Shown: positions 19,801 to 27,629 of the stretch, one piece after another
How the letters are laid out: each line of letters starts with the position of its first letter
Numbering within the stretch: the stretch's first letter is position 1
Assembly: GCF_036010325.1 (NCBI RefSeq)
Contig: NZ_CP108549.1
Location: forward strand, 1,798,001-1,862,000
DNA from: Streptomyces sp. NBC_01210
Lineage (GTDB): Bacteria; Actinomycetota; Actinomycetes; Streptomycetales; Streptomycetaceae
Length of the DNA: 64,000 nucleotides
Reading direction: 5' to 3'
Notes under the pieces: model-generated
Database searches by the model: none
What the model was told of the DNA's origin: nothing
What the model saw: the letters and a program-made list of their open reading frames with translations, nothing else
Position numbers and translations under genes: made by a program

Positions 19801-20392
19801 GGTTCGTGCCGGTCGCCTCCAGAGCCCGCCGGGCACCGAGAATCGCAGCCTTCGTCTGCAGCAGATCCTGCGTCGTCTCCACCAGCAGCGCATCCGCACC
19901 ACCGGCGATCATGCCCTCCGCGTTCTGCTGGTAGGCGTCCCGCAGCTTCACATACGGCGCATGACCCAGCGTCGGCAGCTTCGTACCCGGCCCCATCGAA
20001 CCCAGCACCCACCGCTGCCGCCCACTCGACACCGTGAACTCGTCCGCCACCTCACGCGCGATCCGCGCCCCCGACTCCGACAGCTCGAAAACCCGCCCGG
20101 GAATGTCGTACTCCGCCAACGCAGCAAAATTTGCGCCGAACGTGTTCGTCTCCACGCAGTCCACCCCGACCGCGAAGTACTCCTCATGCACCGACCGCAC
20201 AATGTCCGGACGCGTCACATTGAGGACCTCGTTACACCCCTCGAGATTCTCAAAATCCTCAAGCGTCGGATCCTGCGCCTGCAACATCGTGCCCATCGCA
20301 CCATCAGCCACCACCACACGCGTGGCAAGCGCCTCACGGAGGGCGTCGATTCGGGTCCGGCTGTCGGCGGAGGGGGTCGGCAACGAGGCCAT
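16880..20392 (-). CDS. metH: Cobalamin-dependent methionine synthase
   Basis: Transfers the methyl group of methyltetrahydrofolate to homocysteine through cob(I)alamin. The 1170-residue product has all four modules in order: the homocysteine domain (~1-310, with zinc-binding Cys in LVGGCCGTTPEHL), the pterin domain (~330-600, YMAIGERTNANGSKKF), the B12 domain with cap (~650-880, DVHDIGKN supplies the His cobalt ligand) and the SAM-binding reactivation domain (C-terminal ~260 residues, GARFSLGYGACPDLEDR). The ATG at 20392 was chosen because the longer open frame upstream has no homology and opposes gylR. No cobalamin or SAM riboswitch was recognised in the ~220 bp upstream. Confidence 0.97.
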   Translation of the reverse strand: MASLPTPSADSRTRIDALREALATRVVVADGAMGTMLQAQDPTLEDFENLEGCNEVLNVTRPDIVRSVHEEYFAVGVDCVETNTFGANFAALAEYDIPGRVFELSESGARIAREVADEFTVSSGRQRWVLGSMGPGTKLPTLGHAPYVKLRDAYQQNAEGMIAGGADALLVETTQDLLQTKAAILGARRALEATGTNLPVICSVTVETTGTMLLGSEIGAALTALEPLGIDMIGLNCATGPAEMSEHLRYLARHSRIPLSCMPNAGLPVLGRNGAHYPLSAGELADAQETFVREYGLSLVGGCCGTTPEHLRQVVERVRDLVPTRREPRPEPGAASLYQTVPFRQDTAYMAIGERTNANGSKKFREAMLEGRWDDCVEIARDQIREGAHMLDLCVDYVGRDGVADMEELAGRFATASTLPVVLDSTELDVLRAGLEKLGGRAVINSVNYEDGDGPESRFARVTALAREHGAALIALTIDEEGQARTVEHKVQVAERLIEDLTGNWGVLESDILIDTLTFTICTGQEESRKDGIATIGAIGELKRRHPEVQTTLGLSNISFGLNPAARVVLNSVFLDECVKAGLDSAIVHASKILPIARLKEEEVQVALDLIYDRRAEGYDPLQRLMELFEGVNMKSMKAGKAEELLALPLEERLKRRIIDGEKNGLEADLDEALVTRPALEIVNDTLLDGMKVVGELFGSGQMQLPFVLQSAEVMKNAVAYLEPHMEKSDADGKGTIVLATVRGDVHDIGKNLVDIILSNNGYNVVNLGIKQPVSAILEAAEEHRADVIGMSGLLVKSTVIMKENLQELNQRKLAADYPVILGGAALTRAYVEQDLHEIYEGEVRYARDAFEGLRLMDALIGIKRGIPGAVLPELKQRRVRATTNAVIEERPEEGAVRSDVAVDNPVPAPPFWGTRVIKGIQLKEYASWLDEGALFKGQWGLKQARTGDGPTYDELVESEGRPRLRGWLDQLHTRNLLEAAVVYGYFPCVSKGDDLILLNEDGSERTRFSFPRQRRGRRLCLADFFRPEESGERDVVGLQVVTVGSRIGEATAELFASDSYRDYLELHGLSVQLAEALAEYWHARVRAELGFAGEDPADVEDMFALKYRGARFSLGYGACPDLEDRAKIATLLEPERIGVQLSEEFQLHPEQSTDAIVIHHPEAKYFNAR

Positions 20393-20590
20393 GGATGTGC
20401 TCCCAGGGATGCGACGGCTGTCGGCTTTGCGTCTTCCGGTGGAAGGCGCACGGAGCCAGAGTAGCCGGGCGGACGGTTGTGGGCGCGGGCGTCCCACGGG
20501 GCGGACTCCTTCCTCCTTTCGGGCTCTGTGATGCCTTTTGGTCGTTGAGTACTCCCTCTGCGGTGACCAAGGTCGACATCGAGCGATAGT

Positions 20591-20607
20591 GTTCGGCATT
20601 GTCGAAC
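20591..20607. promoter_or_regulatory. Probable GylR operator upstream of gylR
   Basis: GTTCG-GCATTGT-CGAAC: an imperfectly centred palindrome with 5-bp arms, 23 bp before the gylR start. Fifteen consecutive bases (TCGGCATTGTCGAAC... read from the second base of the arm) recur upstream of glpF at 21499-21513, which suggests one regulator binds both. Confidence 0.65.
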
Positions 20608-20629
20608 TGCAGTGGAGAAGGGCCGACCA

Positions 20630-21394
20630 ATGGCGAAGAACATCCAGTCGCTCGAACGAGCGGCGGCGATGCTGCGACTGCTCGCCGGCGGAGAACGCCG
20701 ACTGGGCTTGTCCGACATCGCTTCGTCGCTGGATCTGGCCAAGGGCACCGCCCACGGCATTCTGCGCACGCTCCAGGCCGAGGGCTTCGTCGAGCAGGAC
20801 CCGGCGTCCGGCCGTTACCAGCTGGGGGCGGAGCTCCTGCGGCTCGGCAACAGCTACCTCGACGTGCACGAGCTGCGCGCCCGCGCCCTCGTCTGGACGG
20901 ACGACCTGGCGCGCTCCAGCGGTGAGAGCGTCCACCTCGGGGTGCTGCACCAGCACGGCGTTCTGATCATCCACCACGTCTTCCGGCCGGACGACAGCCG
21001 CCAGGTCCTGGAGGTGGGGGCCATGCAGCCGTTGCACTCCACCGCACTCGGGAAGGTGCTCTCGGCGTACGACCCGGTGGCGCACAGCGAAGCGATGGAG
21101 GTCGAACGCAAGGTCTTCACGCCGCGGACCGTCACGGGCCCGGAGGACTTCGAGTCGGTGCTCGACCATGCGAGGGCGCGCGGCTGGGCGGCCGACATGG
21201 AAGAGACCTGGGAGGGCGTCGCCTCGGTGGCCGCGCCCATCCACGACCGGCGCCGCATGCCGGTGGGCGCGGTGGCCATCACGGGCGCGGTCGAGCGCGT
21301 CTGCAACGCCGACGAGGTGCGGTCCGAGCTGGTCGCGGCGGTACGGGACTGTGCCCGCGCGGTCTCCAGGGATCTGGGCGCCCAGCGCTTCTGA
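20630..21394 (+). CDS. gylR: Glycerol operon repressor GylR (IclR family)
   Basis: IclR-type repressor of 254 residues. The N-terminal winged helix-turn-helix spans ~5-65 (SLERAAAMLRLL ... LSDIASSLDLAKGTAHGILR). The C-terminal effector domain contains MQPLHSTALGKVLSAY and SVAAPIHDRRRMPVGAVAI. In S. coelicolor GylR represses the glycerol operon and itself, with glycerol 3-phosphate as the likely inducer. The ATG at 20630 is preferred over the GTG at 20612 because GAGAAGGG precedes it. It is divergent from metH and directly upstream of glpF. Confidence 0.93.
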   Translation: MAKNIQSLERAAAMLRLLAGGERRLGLSDIASSLDLAKGTAHGILRTLQAEGFVEQDPASGRYQLGAELLRLGNSYLDVHELRARALVWTDDLARSSGESVHLGVLHQHGVLIIHHVFRPDDSRQVLEVGAMQPLHSTALGKVLSAYDPVAHSEAMEVERKVFTPRTVTGPEDFESVLDHARARGWAADMEETWEGVASVAAPIHDRRRMPVGAVAITGAVERVCNADEVRSELVAAVRDCARAVSRDLGAQRF

Positions 21395-21496
21395 GCGGCG
21401 TTTCAGCACGGTTTGGCTCTTCGTGGATAACGATCGAGTTTTCGGCCACGGAACCCTTGACGTCGTGTTAACACCAGGGCAAAACTGCCGTGCATC

Positions 21497-21513
21497 GGTC
21501 GGCATTGTCGAAC
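21497..21513. promoter_or_regulatory. Probable GylR operator upstream of glpF
   Basis: GGTCG-GCATTGT-CGAAC, differing from the gylR site by one base. It lies about 125 bp before the glpF start, close to a TACGCG/TAGGGT region that could hold the -10. Confidence 0.65.
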
Positions 21514-21638
21514 ACCTACCGGCAATACGCGCTAGGGTGTGACAACGCCAGGGCCGGCAAACGCCCTCACCTGAGGGCGCGGACCACCGGAGGGACCCGG
21601 GGTTCGCTTTCCCTGGACGAAGGACAAAGGAGTCGCGG

Positions 21639-22427
21639 GTGTCCAACTCCGACATCTTCATCGGCGAGATCATTGGTACCGCCGTACTCATCCTGCTCGG
21701 TGGTGGCGTGGTCGCCGCCGTCGTACTCAAGCGCTCGAAGGCGCAGAACGCCGGCTGGCTGGCGATCACCTTCGGGTGGGGATTCGCGGTCATGACCGCG
21801 GTCTACATGACGGGCACTCTTTCCGGCGCCCACCTCAACCCTGCGGTCACCGTCGGCATCGCGATCAAGGACGGGGACTGGAGCAATGTTCCGGTCTACC
21901 TCGCCGGACAGCTGCTCGGCGCCATGATCGGCGCCACTCTGGTCTGGATCGCGTACTACGGACAGTTCCAGGCCCACCTCACGGACCCGGAGATCATCTC
22001 CGCGGCGCCGCACGAGGAAGGCCTGGTCAGCGAGGAGGCCGCACCGAAGGCCGGACCGGTACTCGGCGTCTTCTCCACCGGCCCCGAGGTCCGGGTCGTG
22101 TGGCAGAACCTGGCCACCGAGATCATCGGCACCACGGTGCTCGTGCTTGCGGTCCTGACCCAGGGCCTCAACGACAGCGGCAAGGGTCTCGGCGTCATCG
22201 GCGCACTGATCACCGCGTTCGTCGTCGTCGGTATCGGCCTCTCGCTCGGCGGACCGACGGGCTACGCCATCAACCCGGCCCGCGACCTGGGCCCGCGCAT
22301 AGTGCACGCGCTGCTGCCGCTGCCCAACAAGGGCGGCTCGGACTGGGGCTACGCCTGGATCCCGGTTGTCGGCCCGCTGATCGGCGGCGCCCTCGCAGCA
22401 GGTATCTACAACCTCGCGTTCGCCTAA
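21639..22427 (+). CDS. glpF: Glycerol uptake facilitator (MIP/aquaporin family)
   Basis: Channel protein letting glycerol cross the cytoplasmic membrane. It has 262 residues and about six membrane helices plus two half-helices bearing the NPA boxes ([12 protein letters not shown] and [11 protein letters not shown]; Asp after the second box is typical of glycerol facilitators). A hydrophilic loop of ~35 residues separates the halves. The GTG start follows AAAGGAGTCGCGG. First gene of glpF-glpK-glpD; glpK follows after 30 bp. Confidence 0.95.
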   Translation: MSNSDIFIGEIIGTAVLILLGGGVVAAVVLKRSKAQNAGWLAITFGWGFAVMTAVYMTGTLSGAHLNPAVTVGIAIKDGDWSNVPVYLAGQLLGAMIGATLVWIAYYGQFQAHLTDPEIISAAPHEEGLVSEEAAPKAGPVLGVFSTGPEVRVVWQNLATEIIGTTVLVLAVLTQGLNDSGKGLGVIGALITAFVVVGIGLSLGGPTGYAINPARDLGPRIVHALLPLPNKGGSDWGYAWIPVVGPLIGGALAAGIYNLAFA

Positions 22428-22457
22428 GCCGACCCTCTGACCTCGCAGGAGCACTCC

Positions 22458-23993
22458 GTGACCGACACACACACCACCGGCCCGTTCATCGCGGCCATCG
22501 ACCAGGGCACCACCTCCAGCCGCTGCATCGTCTTCGACACGGATGGCCGGATCGTCTCGGTCGACCAGAAGGAGCACGAGCAGATCTTCCCGAAGCCGGG
22601 CTGGGTGGAGCACAACGCCGCCGAGATCTGGACCAATGTCCAGGAGGTCGTCGACAGCGCGGTCGCGAAGGCGGGCATCACCGCCGCCGACGTCAAGGCC
22701 ATCGGCATCACCAACCAGCGCGAGACCACCGTCCTCTGGGACAAGAACACCGGTGAGCCGGTGCACAACGCCCTGGTCTGGCAGGACACCCGTACCGACG
22801 CTCTCTGCAAGGAGCTCGGCCGCAACGTCGGCCAGGACCGTTTCCGCCGCGAGACAGGCCTGCCCCTGGCCTCGTACTTCGCCGGCCCGAAGATCCGCTG
22901 GCTGCTGGACAACGTCGAGGGCCTGCGCGAGCGCGCCGAGCGCGGCGAGATCCTCTTCGGCACCATGGACTCCTGGGTCATCTGGAACCTGACCGGCGGC
23001 GTCAACGGCGGCGTGCACGTCACCGACGTCACCAACGCCTCGCGCACCATGCTGATGAACCTGCACACCCTCGACTGGGACGAGAAGATCCTCCAGTCGA
23101 TGGAGGTCCCGGCCGCGGTGCTGCCGGAGATCCGTTCCTCCGCCGAGGTGTACGGGACCGCCAAGAGCGGCGCCCTCGCCGGTGTGCCGGTCGCCTCGGC
23201 GCTCGGTGACCAGCAGGCGGCGCTGTTCGGCCAGACCTGTTTCTCCGAGGGCGAGGCCAAGTCGACGTACGGCACCGGCACCTTCATGCTGATGAACACC
23301 GGTCACGAGCCCGTCAACTCGTACAACGGCCTGCTGACGACCGTCGGCTACCGGATCGGCGACCAGGCACCGGTGTACGCCCTCGAGGGTTCCATCGCCG
23401 TCACCGGTTCGCTGGTGCAGTGGATGCGCGACCAGATGGGCCTGATCAACTCCGCGGCCGAGATCGAGACGCTCGCCTCCTCCGTCGAGGACAACGGCGG
23501 CGCGTACTTCGTGCCGGCCTTCTCCGGGCTCTTCGCGCCGTACTGGCGTCCCGACGCCCGCGGTGTGATCGCCGGTCTGACCCGCTATGTCACCAAGGCG
23601 CACATCGCCCGCGCCGTTCTCGAGGCCACCGCCTGGCAGACCCGCGAGATCAGTGACGCCATGACCAAGGACTCCGGCGTCGAGCTGACCGCGCTCAAGG
23701 TCGACGGCGGCATGACCTCCAACAACCTGCTGATGCAGACCCTCTCGGACTTCCTGGACGCACCGGTGGTGCGCCCGATGGTCGCCGAGACGACCTGCCT
23801 CGGCGCTGCCTACGCCGCCGGTCTTGCCGTCGGCTACTGGCCGGACACCGACGCGCTGCGCGCCAACTGGCGCCGGGCCGCCGAGTGGACCCCCCACATG
23901 GATGCGGACCAACGGGACCGCGAGTACAAGAGCTGGCTCAAGGCCGTCGAGCGGACCATGGGCTGGCTCGAAGACGACGCTGACGAGGAGTAA
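22458..23993 (+). CDS. glpK: Glycerol kinase
   Basis: Phosphorylates glycerol to sn-glycerol 3-phosphate with ATP in the cytoplasm and thereby traps it. The 511-residue FGGY-family kinase shows the phosphate-1 motif [14 protein letters not shown], the active-site region [20 protein letters not shown] and the adenosine motif [15 protein letters not shown]. It lies between glpF and glpD, which begins 6 bp after its stop. Confidence 0.97.
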   Translation: MTDTHTTGPFIAAIDQGTTSSRCIVFDTDGRIVSVDQKEHEQIFPKPGWVEHNAAEIWTNVQEVVDSAVAKAGITAADVKAIGITNQRETTVLWDKNTGEPVHNALVWQDTRTDALCKELGRNVGQDRFRRETGLPLASYFAGPKIRWLLDNVEGLRERAERGEILFGTMDSWVIWNLTGGVNGGVHVTDVTNASRTMLMNLHTLDWDEKILQSMEVPAAVLPEIRSSAEVYGTAKSGALAGVPVASALGDQQAALFGQTCFSEGEAKSTYGTGTFMLMNTGHEPVNSYNGLLTTVGYRIGDQAPVYALEGSIAVTGSLVQWMRDQMGLINSAAEIETLASSVEDNGGAYFVPAFSGLFAPYWRPDARGVIAGLTRYVTKAHIARAVLEATAWQTREISDAMTKDSGVELTALKVDGGMTSNNLLMQTLSDFLDAPVVRPMVAETTCLGAAYAAGLAVGYWPDTDALRANWRRAAEWTPHMDADQRDREYKSWLKAVERTMGWLEDDADEE

Positions 23994-23999
23994 ATCAAG

Positions 24000-25610
24000 A
24001 TGACCACCCTGCAGAGCGTCCCTGCCCTGGGGACGCACCCGGCCTCCGGCTCCCTTCCGAGCCGCGCCGAGACTCGGGAGCAGCTTTCCAAGGCGACGTA
24101 CGACCTCCTGGTGATCGGCGGCGGCATCCTGGGCATCTCCACCGCCTGGCATGCGGCGCAGTCCGGGCTGCGGGTGGCTCTGGTGGACGCCGGCGACTTC
24201 GCCGGCGCCACCTCCTCCGCCTCCTCCAAGCTTCTCCACGGCGGTCTGCGCTATCTGCAGACCGGCGCGGTGAAGCTGGTCGCGGAGAACCACTTCGAGC
24301 GGCGCGCGGTCTCCCGTCAGGTGGCCCCGCACCTGGCCAACCCGCTCACCTTCTATCTGCCGGTCTACAAGGGCGGACCGCACGGCGCGGCGAAGCTCGG
24401 CGCGGGCGTCTTCGCCTACTCCGCGCTCTCGGCGTTCGGTGACGGCGTCGGCCATGTGATCAGCGCGAACAAGGCGCAGCGTGATGTTCCCGAGCTGCGC
24501 ACGGAGGGCCTGAAGGCCGTTGCCGTGTACGGCGACGACCAGATGAACGACTCCCGGATGGCGCTGATGACGGTGCGTGCGGCCGTCGAGTCGGGCGCCA
24601 CCGTTCTCAACCACGCCGAGGTCACCGGGCTGCGCTTCACCAAGGGCCGGGTCACGGGCGCGGAGCTCAAGGACCGTCTGGACGGTACCGAGTTCGGTGT
24701 CACGGCCCGTCTGGTGCTCAACGCCACCGGTCCGTGGGTCGACCACCTGCGCCGGATGGAGAACCCGGACGCGGCTCCGTCCATCCGTCTCTCCAAGGGC
24801 GCGCACCTGGTGCTCAAGCGGACCTCGCCGTGGAAGGCCGCGCTGGCGACCCCGATCGACAAGTACCGCATCACCTTCGCCCTCCCCTGGGAGGACATGC
24901 TGCTGCTCGGTACGACGGACGAGGTGTACGAGGGCGACCCGGCGGATGTCGCGGTCAACGAGAAGGACACCGCGCAGATCCTGGACGAGGCCGCGTTCTC
25001 CATCCGGGACCAGCAGCTGTCGCGCGATCTGATCACTTACTCCTTCGCGGGCCTGCGGGTGCTGCCGGGCGGTCCCGGCGACACCTCGAAGGCAAAGCGC
25101 GAGACGGTCGTCACCGAAGGCCGCGGCGGCATGCTGTCGGTGGCCGGCGGCAAGTGGACGACCTTCCGCCACATCGGCCGTACGGTGATGAACAAGCTGG
25201 CCGCCCTGCCCGGGCAGCCGCTGGCCGAGGACATGGAGCCGATCGCGCATCTGCCGAAGAAGCTCCCGCTGCCCGGGATAGCCAACCCGAACGCGGTCGC
25301 CCACCGGCTGCTCGTCGACGGCGGCACACCGGGCCCGCGGATGGCGGCCGACACGGCCCGTCACCTCGCCACCCACTACGGTTCGCTGTCCTTCGACATC
25401 GCACGCCTGGCCAACGAGAACCCGGCGCTCGCCGAGCGCATCCACCCGGACGCGCCGGAGATCTGGGCGCAGGTCGTGTACGCGCGTGACCACGAGTGGG
25501 CCGAGACGGCGGACGATGTGCTGCGTCGCCGTACGACGCTGACGATCCGCGGTCTGGCGACGGACGAGATCCGCGGGAAGGTCGACAAGCTGCTGATCGA
25601 CAAGGCGTAA
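24000..25610 (+). CDS. glpD: FAD-dependent glycerol-3-phosphate dehydrogenase
   Basis: Oxidises glycerol 3-phosphate to dihydroxyacetone phosphate at the membrane and passes electrons to the quinone pool. The 536-residue protein has the FAD dinucleotide fold VIGGGILGISTAWHAA, the family signature SSASSKLLHGGLRYL and the second FAD motif LSVAGGKWTTFRHIG. The C-terminal ~120 residues form the helical domain typical of the class. Last gene of the glycerol operon, followed by a strong terminator. Confidence 0.97.
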   Translation: MTTLQSVPALGTHPASGSLPSRAETREQLSKATYDLLVIGGGILGISTAWHAAQSGLRVALVDAGDFAGATSSASSKLLHGGLRYLQTGAVKLVAENHFERRAVSRQVAPHLANPLTFYLPVYKGGPHGAAKLGAGVFAYSALSAFGDGVGHVISANKAQRDVPELRTEGLKAVAVYGDDQMNDSRMALMTVRAAVESGATVLNHAEVTGLRFTKGRVTGAELKDRLDGTEFGVTARLVLNATGPWVDHLRRMENPDAAPSIRLSKGAHLVLKRTSPWKAALATPIDKYRITFALPWEDMLLLGTTDEVYEGDPADVAVNEKDTAQILDEAAFSIRDQQLSRDLITYSFAGLRVLPGGPGDTSKAKRETVVTEGRGGMLSVAGGKWTTFRHIGRTVMNKLAALPGQPLAEDMEPIAHLPKKLPLPGIANPNAVAHRLLVDGGTPGPRMAADTARHLATHYGSLSFDIARLANENPALAERIHPDAPEIWAQVVYARDHEWAETADDVLRRRTTLTIRGLATDEIRGKVDKLLIDKA

Positions 25611-25633
25611 CAGACGGCACTTGTATGGCACGG

Positions 25634-25667
25634 GTAAGGGGCGGCCTCCTTGGAGGCCGCCCCTTAC
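25634..25667. terminator. Terminator of the glycerol operon
   Basis: Perfect 16-bp stem (GTAAGGGGCGGCCTCC with its complement) with a TT loop, 23 bp after the glpD stop. Confidence 0.85.
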
Positions 25668-25796
25668 TTGATCTGCGGTCGATCACGGTGGACGGTTTCG
25701 GGCTCGATCGGGCGGAACAGATGGAAACCCTGCATCGATTTTCCGAGGAGATCGCCCCGATCATACGGAAGGAGGTTCCGACCACCCTCTGGGACG

Positions 25797-25802
25797 CATA
25801 AT
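25797..25802 (+). promoter_or_regulatory. Possible -10 box of the FadR-type regulator gene
   Basis: CATAAT lies 8 bp before the palindromic operator and 34 bp before the ATG at 25837. This would place the transcription start at the operator edge. No good -35 is seen at the usual distance. Confidence 0.4.
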
Positions 25803-25810
25803 GGGTGCCG

Positions 25811-25824
25811 ATACATCGGATGTC
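25811..25824. promoter_or_regulatory. Operator of the FadR-type regulator (autoregulatory copy)
   Basis: ATACATCGGATGTC contains the perfect palindrome ACATC-G-GATGT. Twelve bases (ATACATCGGATG) recur in the promoter of the L-fuconate operon at 32353-32364, read on the minus strand. The site sits between the -10 box and the ATG, so binding would block transcription of the regulator gene. Confidence 0.65.
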
Positions 25825-25836
25825 TGGAGGTCGCCC

Positions 25837-26508
25837 ATGGCTGTCACCGACGAGGCCATCGAGAAGATCAAGGGAATGATCGTCTCGGGCGCGCTGCGCC
25901 CCGGCGACCGCCTCCCCAAGGAGAGCGAACTCGCCGCCGAGCTGGGGCTGTCCCGCAACTCACTGCGGGAGGCGGTACGCGCGCTGTCGCTGATCCGCAT
26001 CCTGGATGTACGGCAGGGTGACGGCACCTATGTGACCAGCCTGGACCCGCAGTTGCTGCTGGAGGCGCTGAGCTTCGTCGTGGACTTCCACCGGGACGAC
26101 ACGGTGCTGGAGTTCCTGGCCGTACGCCGCATCCTGGAACCGGCCGCCACGGCGATGGCCGCCACCCGGATCAGCGAGAGCGAACTGGACGTACTGAACG
26201 CCCAGCTGGACGCGCTCGGCCCGCAGCCCTCGGTGGAGGAACTGGTCGCCGCCGACCTGGAATTCCACCGCGGCATCGTCCAGACCTCGGGCAATTCGGT
26301 GCTCTGCTCACTGCTGGACGGGCTCTCCGGACCGACCACCCGGGCGAGGGTCTGGCGCGGGCTGACGCAGGAGGACGCGGTCAGCCGTACGCTCCACGAG
26401 CACCGGGCGATCCTGTCGGCCCTCCGCGACCGCGACGCGGAGGCGGCGAAGTCGTGGGCGACGGTGCATATCGCGAGCGTGGAGCAGTGGCTGAGGTCAA
26501 CGCTGTAG
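25837..26508 (+). CDS. GntR/FadR-type (FCD) regulator, probably of the L-fuconate operon
   Basis: Regulator of 223 residues. The N-terminal winged helix-turn-helix (~5-70: LRPGDRLPKESELAAELGLS, RNSLREAVRALSLI, DVRQGDGTYVT) is followed by an FCD ligand domain with metal-binding His in LEFHRGIV and LHEHRAILSAL. The ATG at 25837 has GGAGG 6 bp before it; an in-frame ATG at 25801 lies inside the promoter and is rejected. The gene converges with the sugar operon at 26601-32304 and shares an operator with it, so it is likely its repressor, with a sugar acid as ligand. Confidence 0.88.
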   Translation: MAVTDEAIEKIKGMIVSGALRPGDRLPKESELAAELGLSRNSLREAVRALSLIRILDVRQGDGTYVTSLDPQLLLEALSFVVDFHRDDTVLEFLAVRRILEPAATAMAATRISESELDVLNAQLDALGPQPSVEELVAADLEFHRGIVQTSGNSVLCSLLDGLSGPTTRARVWRGLTQEDAVSRTLHEHRAILSALRDRDAEAAKSWATVHIASVEQWLRSTL

Positions 26509-26570
26509 CGGGGGCTCCGCCCCGAACCCCCACGCCTCAATCGCCGGCGGGGCTTGATCCGCCCGGGAAC
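26509..26570. repeat. Dispersed intergenic repeat, copy 1
   Basis: CGGGGGCTCCGCCCCGAACC, then CCTCAATCGC and ..GGGCTTGATC, ending GCCCGGG. It includes the hairpin TCAA...TTGA and a GGGGGCTCC/CCCC arm. A second copy lies at 63862-63920. Sequences of this pattern are familiar between Streptomyces genes. Here it separates the convergent regulator and permease genes and may serve as a terminator. Confidence 0.7.
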
Positions 26571-26600
26571 AAGCCCCCGCAGCGGCCCCGCCCCGCCCCG

Positions 26601-27629
26601 TCAGTCCTGCTTCTCCCCGCTCGCGAAGCGGGAGATCACCAGCGCGACAATGATGATCGCTCCGTTCAGGAACTGGTTCCACAGCGCCGGCACTCCGCCC
26701 AGCGTCATCACATTGACGACCAGCTGGAGGGTCAGCACACCGGTCAGCGCGCCGAGGAGCGTGCCGCGGCCGCCCTTGAGGCTGATCCCGCCGATCACGG
26801 CCGCGGCGAACACCTGAAAGATCCAGCCGTTGCCCTGGGTGGCCGCGACCGAGCCGTAGTGGCCAGTGTAGAGGATGCCGGCGAAGGCGGCGAGCAGGCC
26901 GCCGACGGCCAGCACGATCCAGGTGATCCGGTCGACGCGAATACCGGCCGCCCGGGCCGCCTCCGGGTTGCCGCCGATCGCGTACAGCGCGCGCCCGTGG
27001 CGCAGATACGCCAGTCCCGCGCCGCCGATCGCGAAGAGTGCCAGACAGATCCACACGGCGGCCGGCGCGCCGAGCCAGTCGGTCTTGCCCAAGTACCTGA
27101 AGGACTCCGGAACATCGGTGATCGACTTGCCCTCGGTGATGCCGATGTGAAGGCCACGCAGCATGGTGAGCATGCCGAGCGTGGCGATGAAGCCGTTGAC
27201 ACGCAGCTTCAGCATCAGAAAGCCGTTGATCGCGCCGATCGCCGTACCGACCAGCAGACAGAGCGGGATCGCCGTCCAGACCGGCATCAGCTCCAGGCCC
27301 GCGAAGCGCCCGCCCTCCGTCGGCAGGACCAGCCACATGGCGATGACCGGCGCGATGCCGATCGTCGACTCCAGCGACAGATCCATCCGGCCGCAGATCA
27401 GGATCAGCGCCTGGCCGAGGACCAGCAGGCTGAGCTCGGAAGACTGCTGGACCACGCTGATCAGGTTGTTCGAGGTGAGGAAGACCGGCGAGACGATGAA
27501 ACCGATCACCATCAGCACCAGAATCACCGGCACCAGCGAGAAGTCGCTCCACCGGATCAGCCGCAGCCGGCTGCGCGGGCTCGCGGTCTTGAGCTCGTCG
27601 GCCGTGAGCGGCCGTATCGTCCCGGTCAT
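26601..27629 (-). CDS. Sugar ABC-transporter permease (RbsC/AraH type)
   Basis: Membrane permease of 342 residues in the ribose/galactose/fucose import class, with about eight to ten hydrophobic segments. Family marks include INGFLMLKLRVNGFIATLGM, RHGRALYAIGGNPEAARAAG and AAVIGGISLKGGRGTLLGAL. The ATG at 27629 overlaps the stop of the ATPase gene (ATGA), so translation is coupled; the longer open frame upstream is a shadow of that gene. It is the last gene of the operon and should work with the ATPase and binding protein encoded next to it. Confidence 0.92.
   Translation of the reverse strand: MTGTIRPLTADELKTASPRSRLRLIRWSDFSLVPVILVLMVIGFIVSPVFLTSNNLISVVQQSSELSLLVLGQALILICGRMDLSLESTIGIAPVIAMWLVLPTEGGRFAGLELMPVWTAIPLCLLVGTAIGAINGFLMLKLRVNGFIATLGMLTMLRGLHIGITEGKSITDVPESFRYLGKTDWLGAPAAVWICLALFAIGGAGLAYLRHGRALYAIGGNPEAARAAGIRVDRITWIVLAVGGLLAAFAGILYTGHYGSVAATQGNGWIFQVFAAAVIGGISLKGGRGTLLGALTGVLTLQLVVNVMTLGGVPALWNQFLNGAIIIVALVISRFASGEKQD

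Noticed and set aside
16910..20464. Very long open frame opposite metH
   Set aside because: It is the complement of metH; high G+C suppresses stops. It shows no family motifs, and metH on the other strand has all four catalytic modules.
20393..20629. Cobalamin or SAM riboswitch in front of metH
   Set aside because: No conserved box or convincing fold could be recognised; the region holds only the divergent metH-gylR promoters.
21567..25631. Very long open frame opposite the glycerol operon
   Set aside because: It runs antisense through three intact genes (glpF, glpK, glpD) and has a composition typical of a shadow frame.
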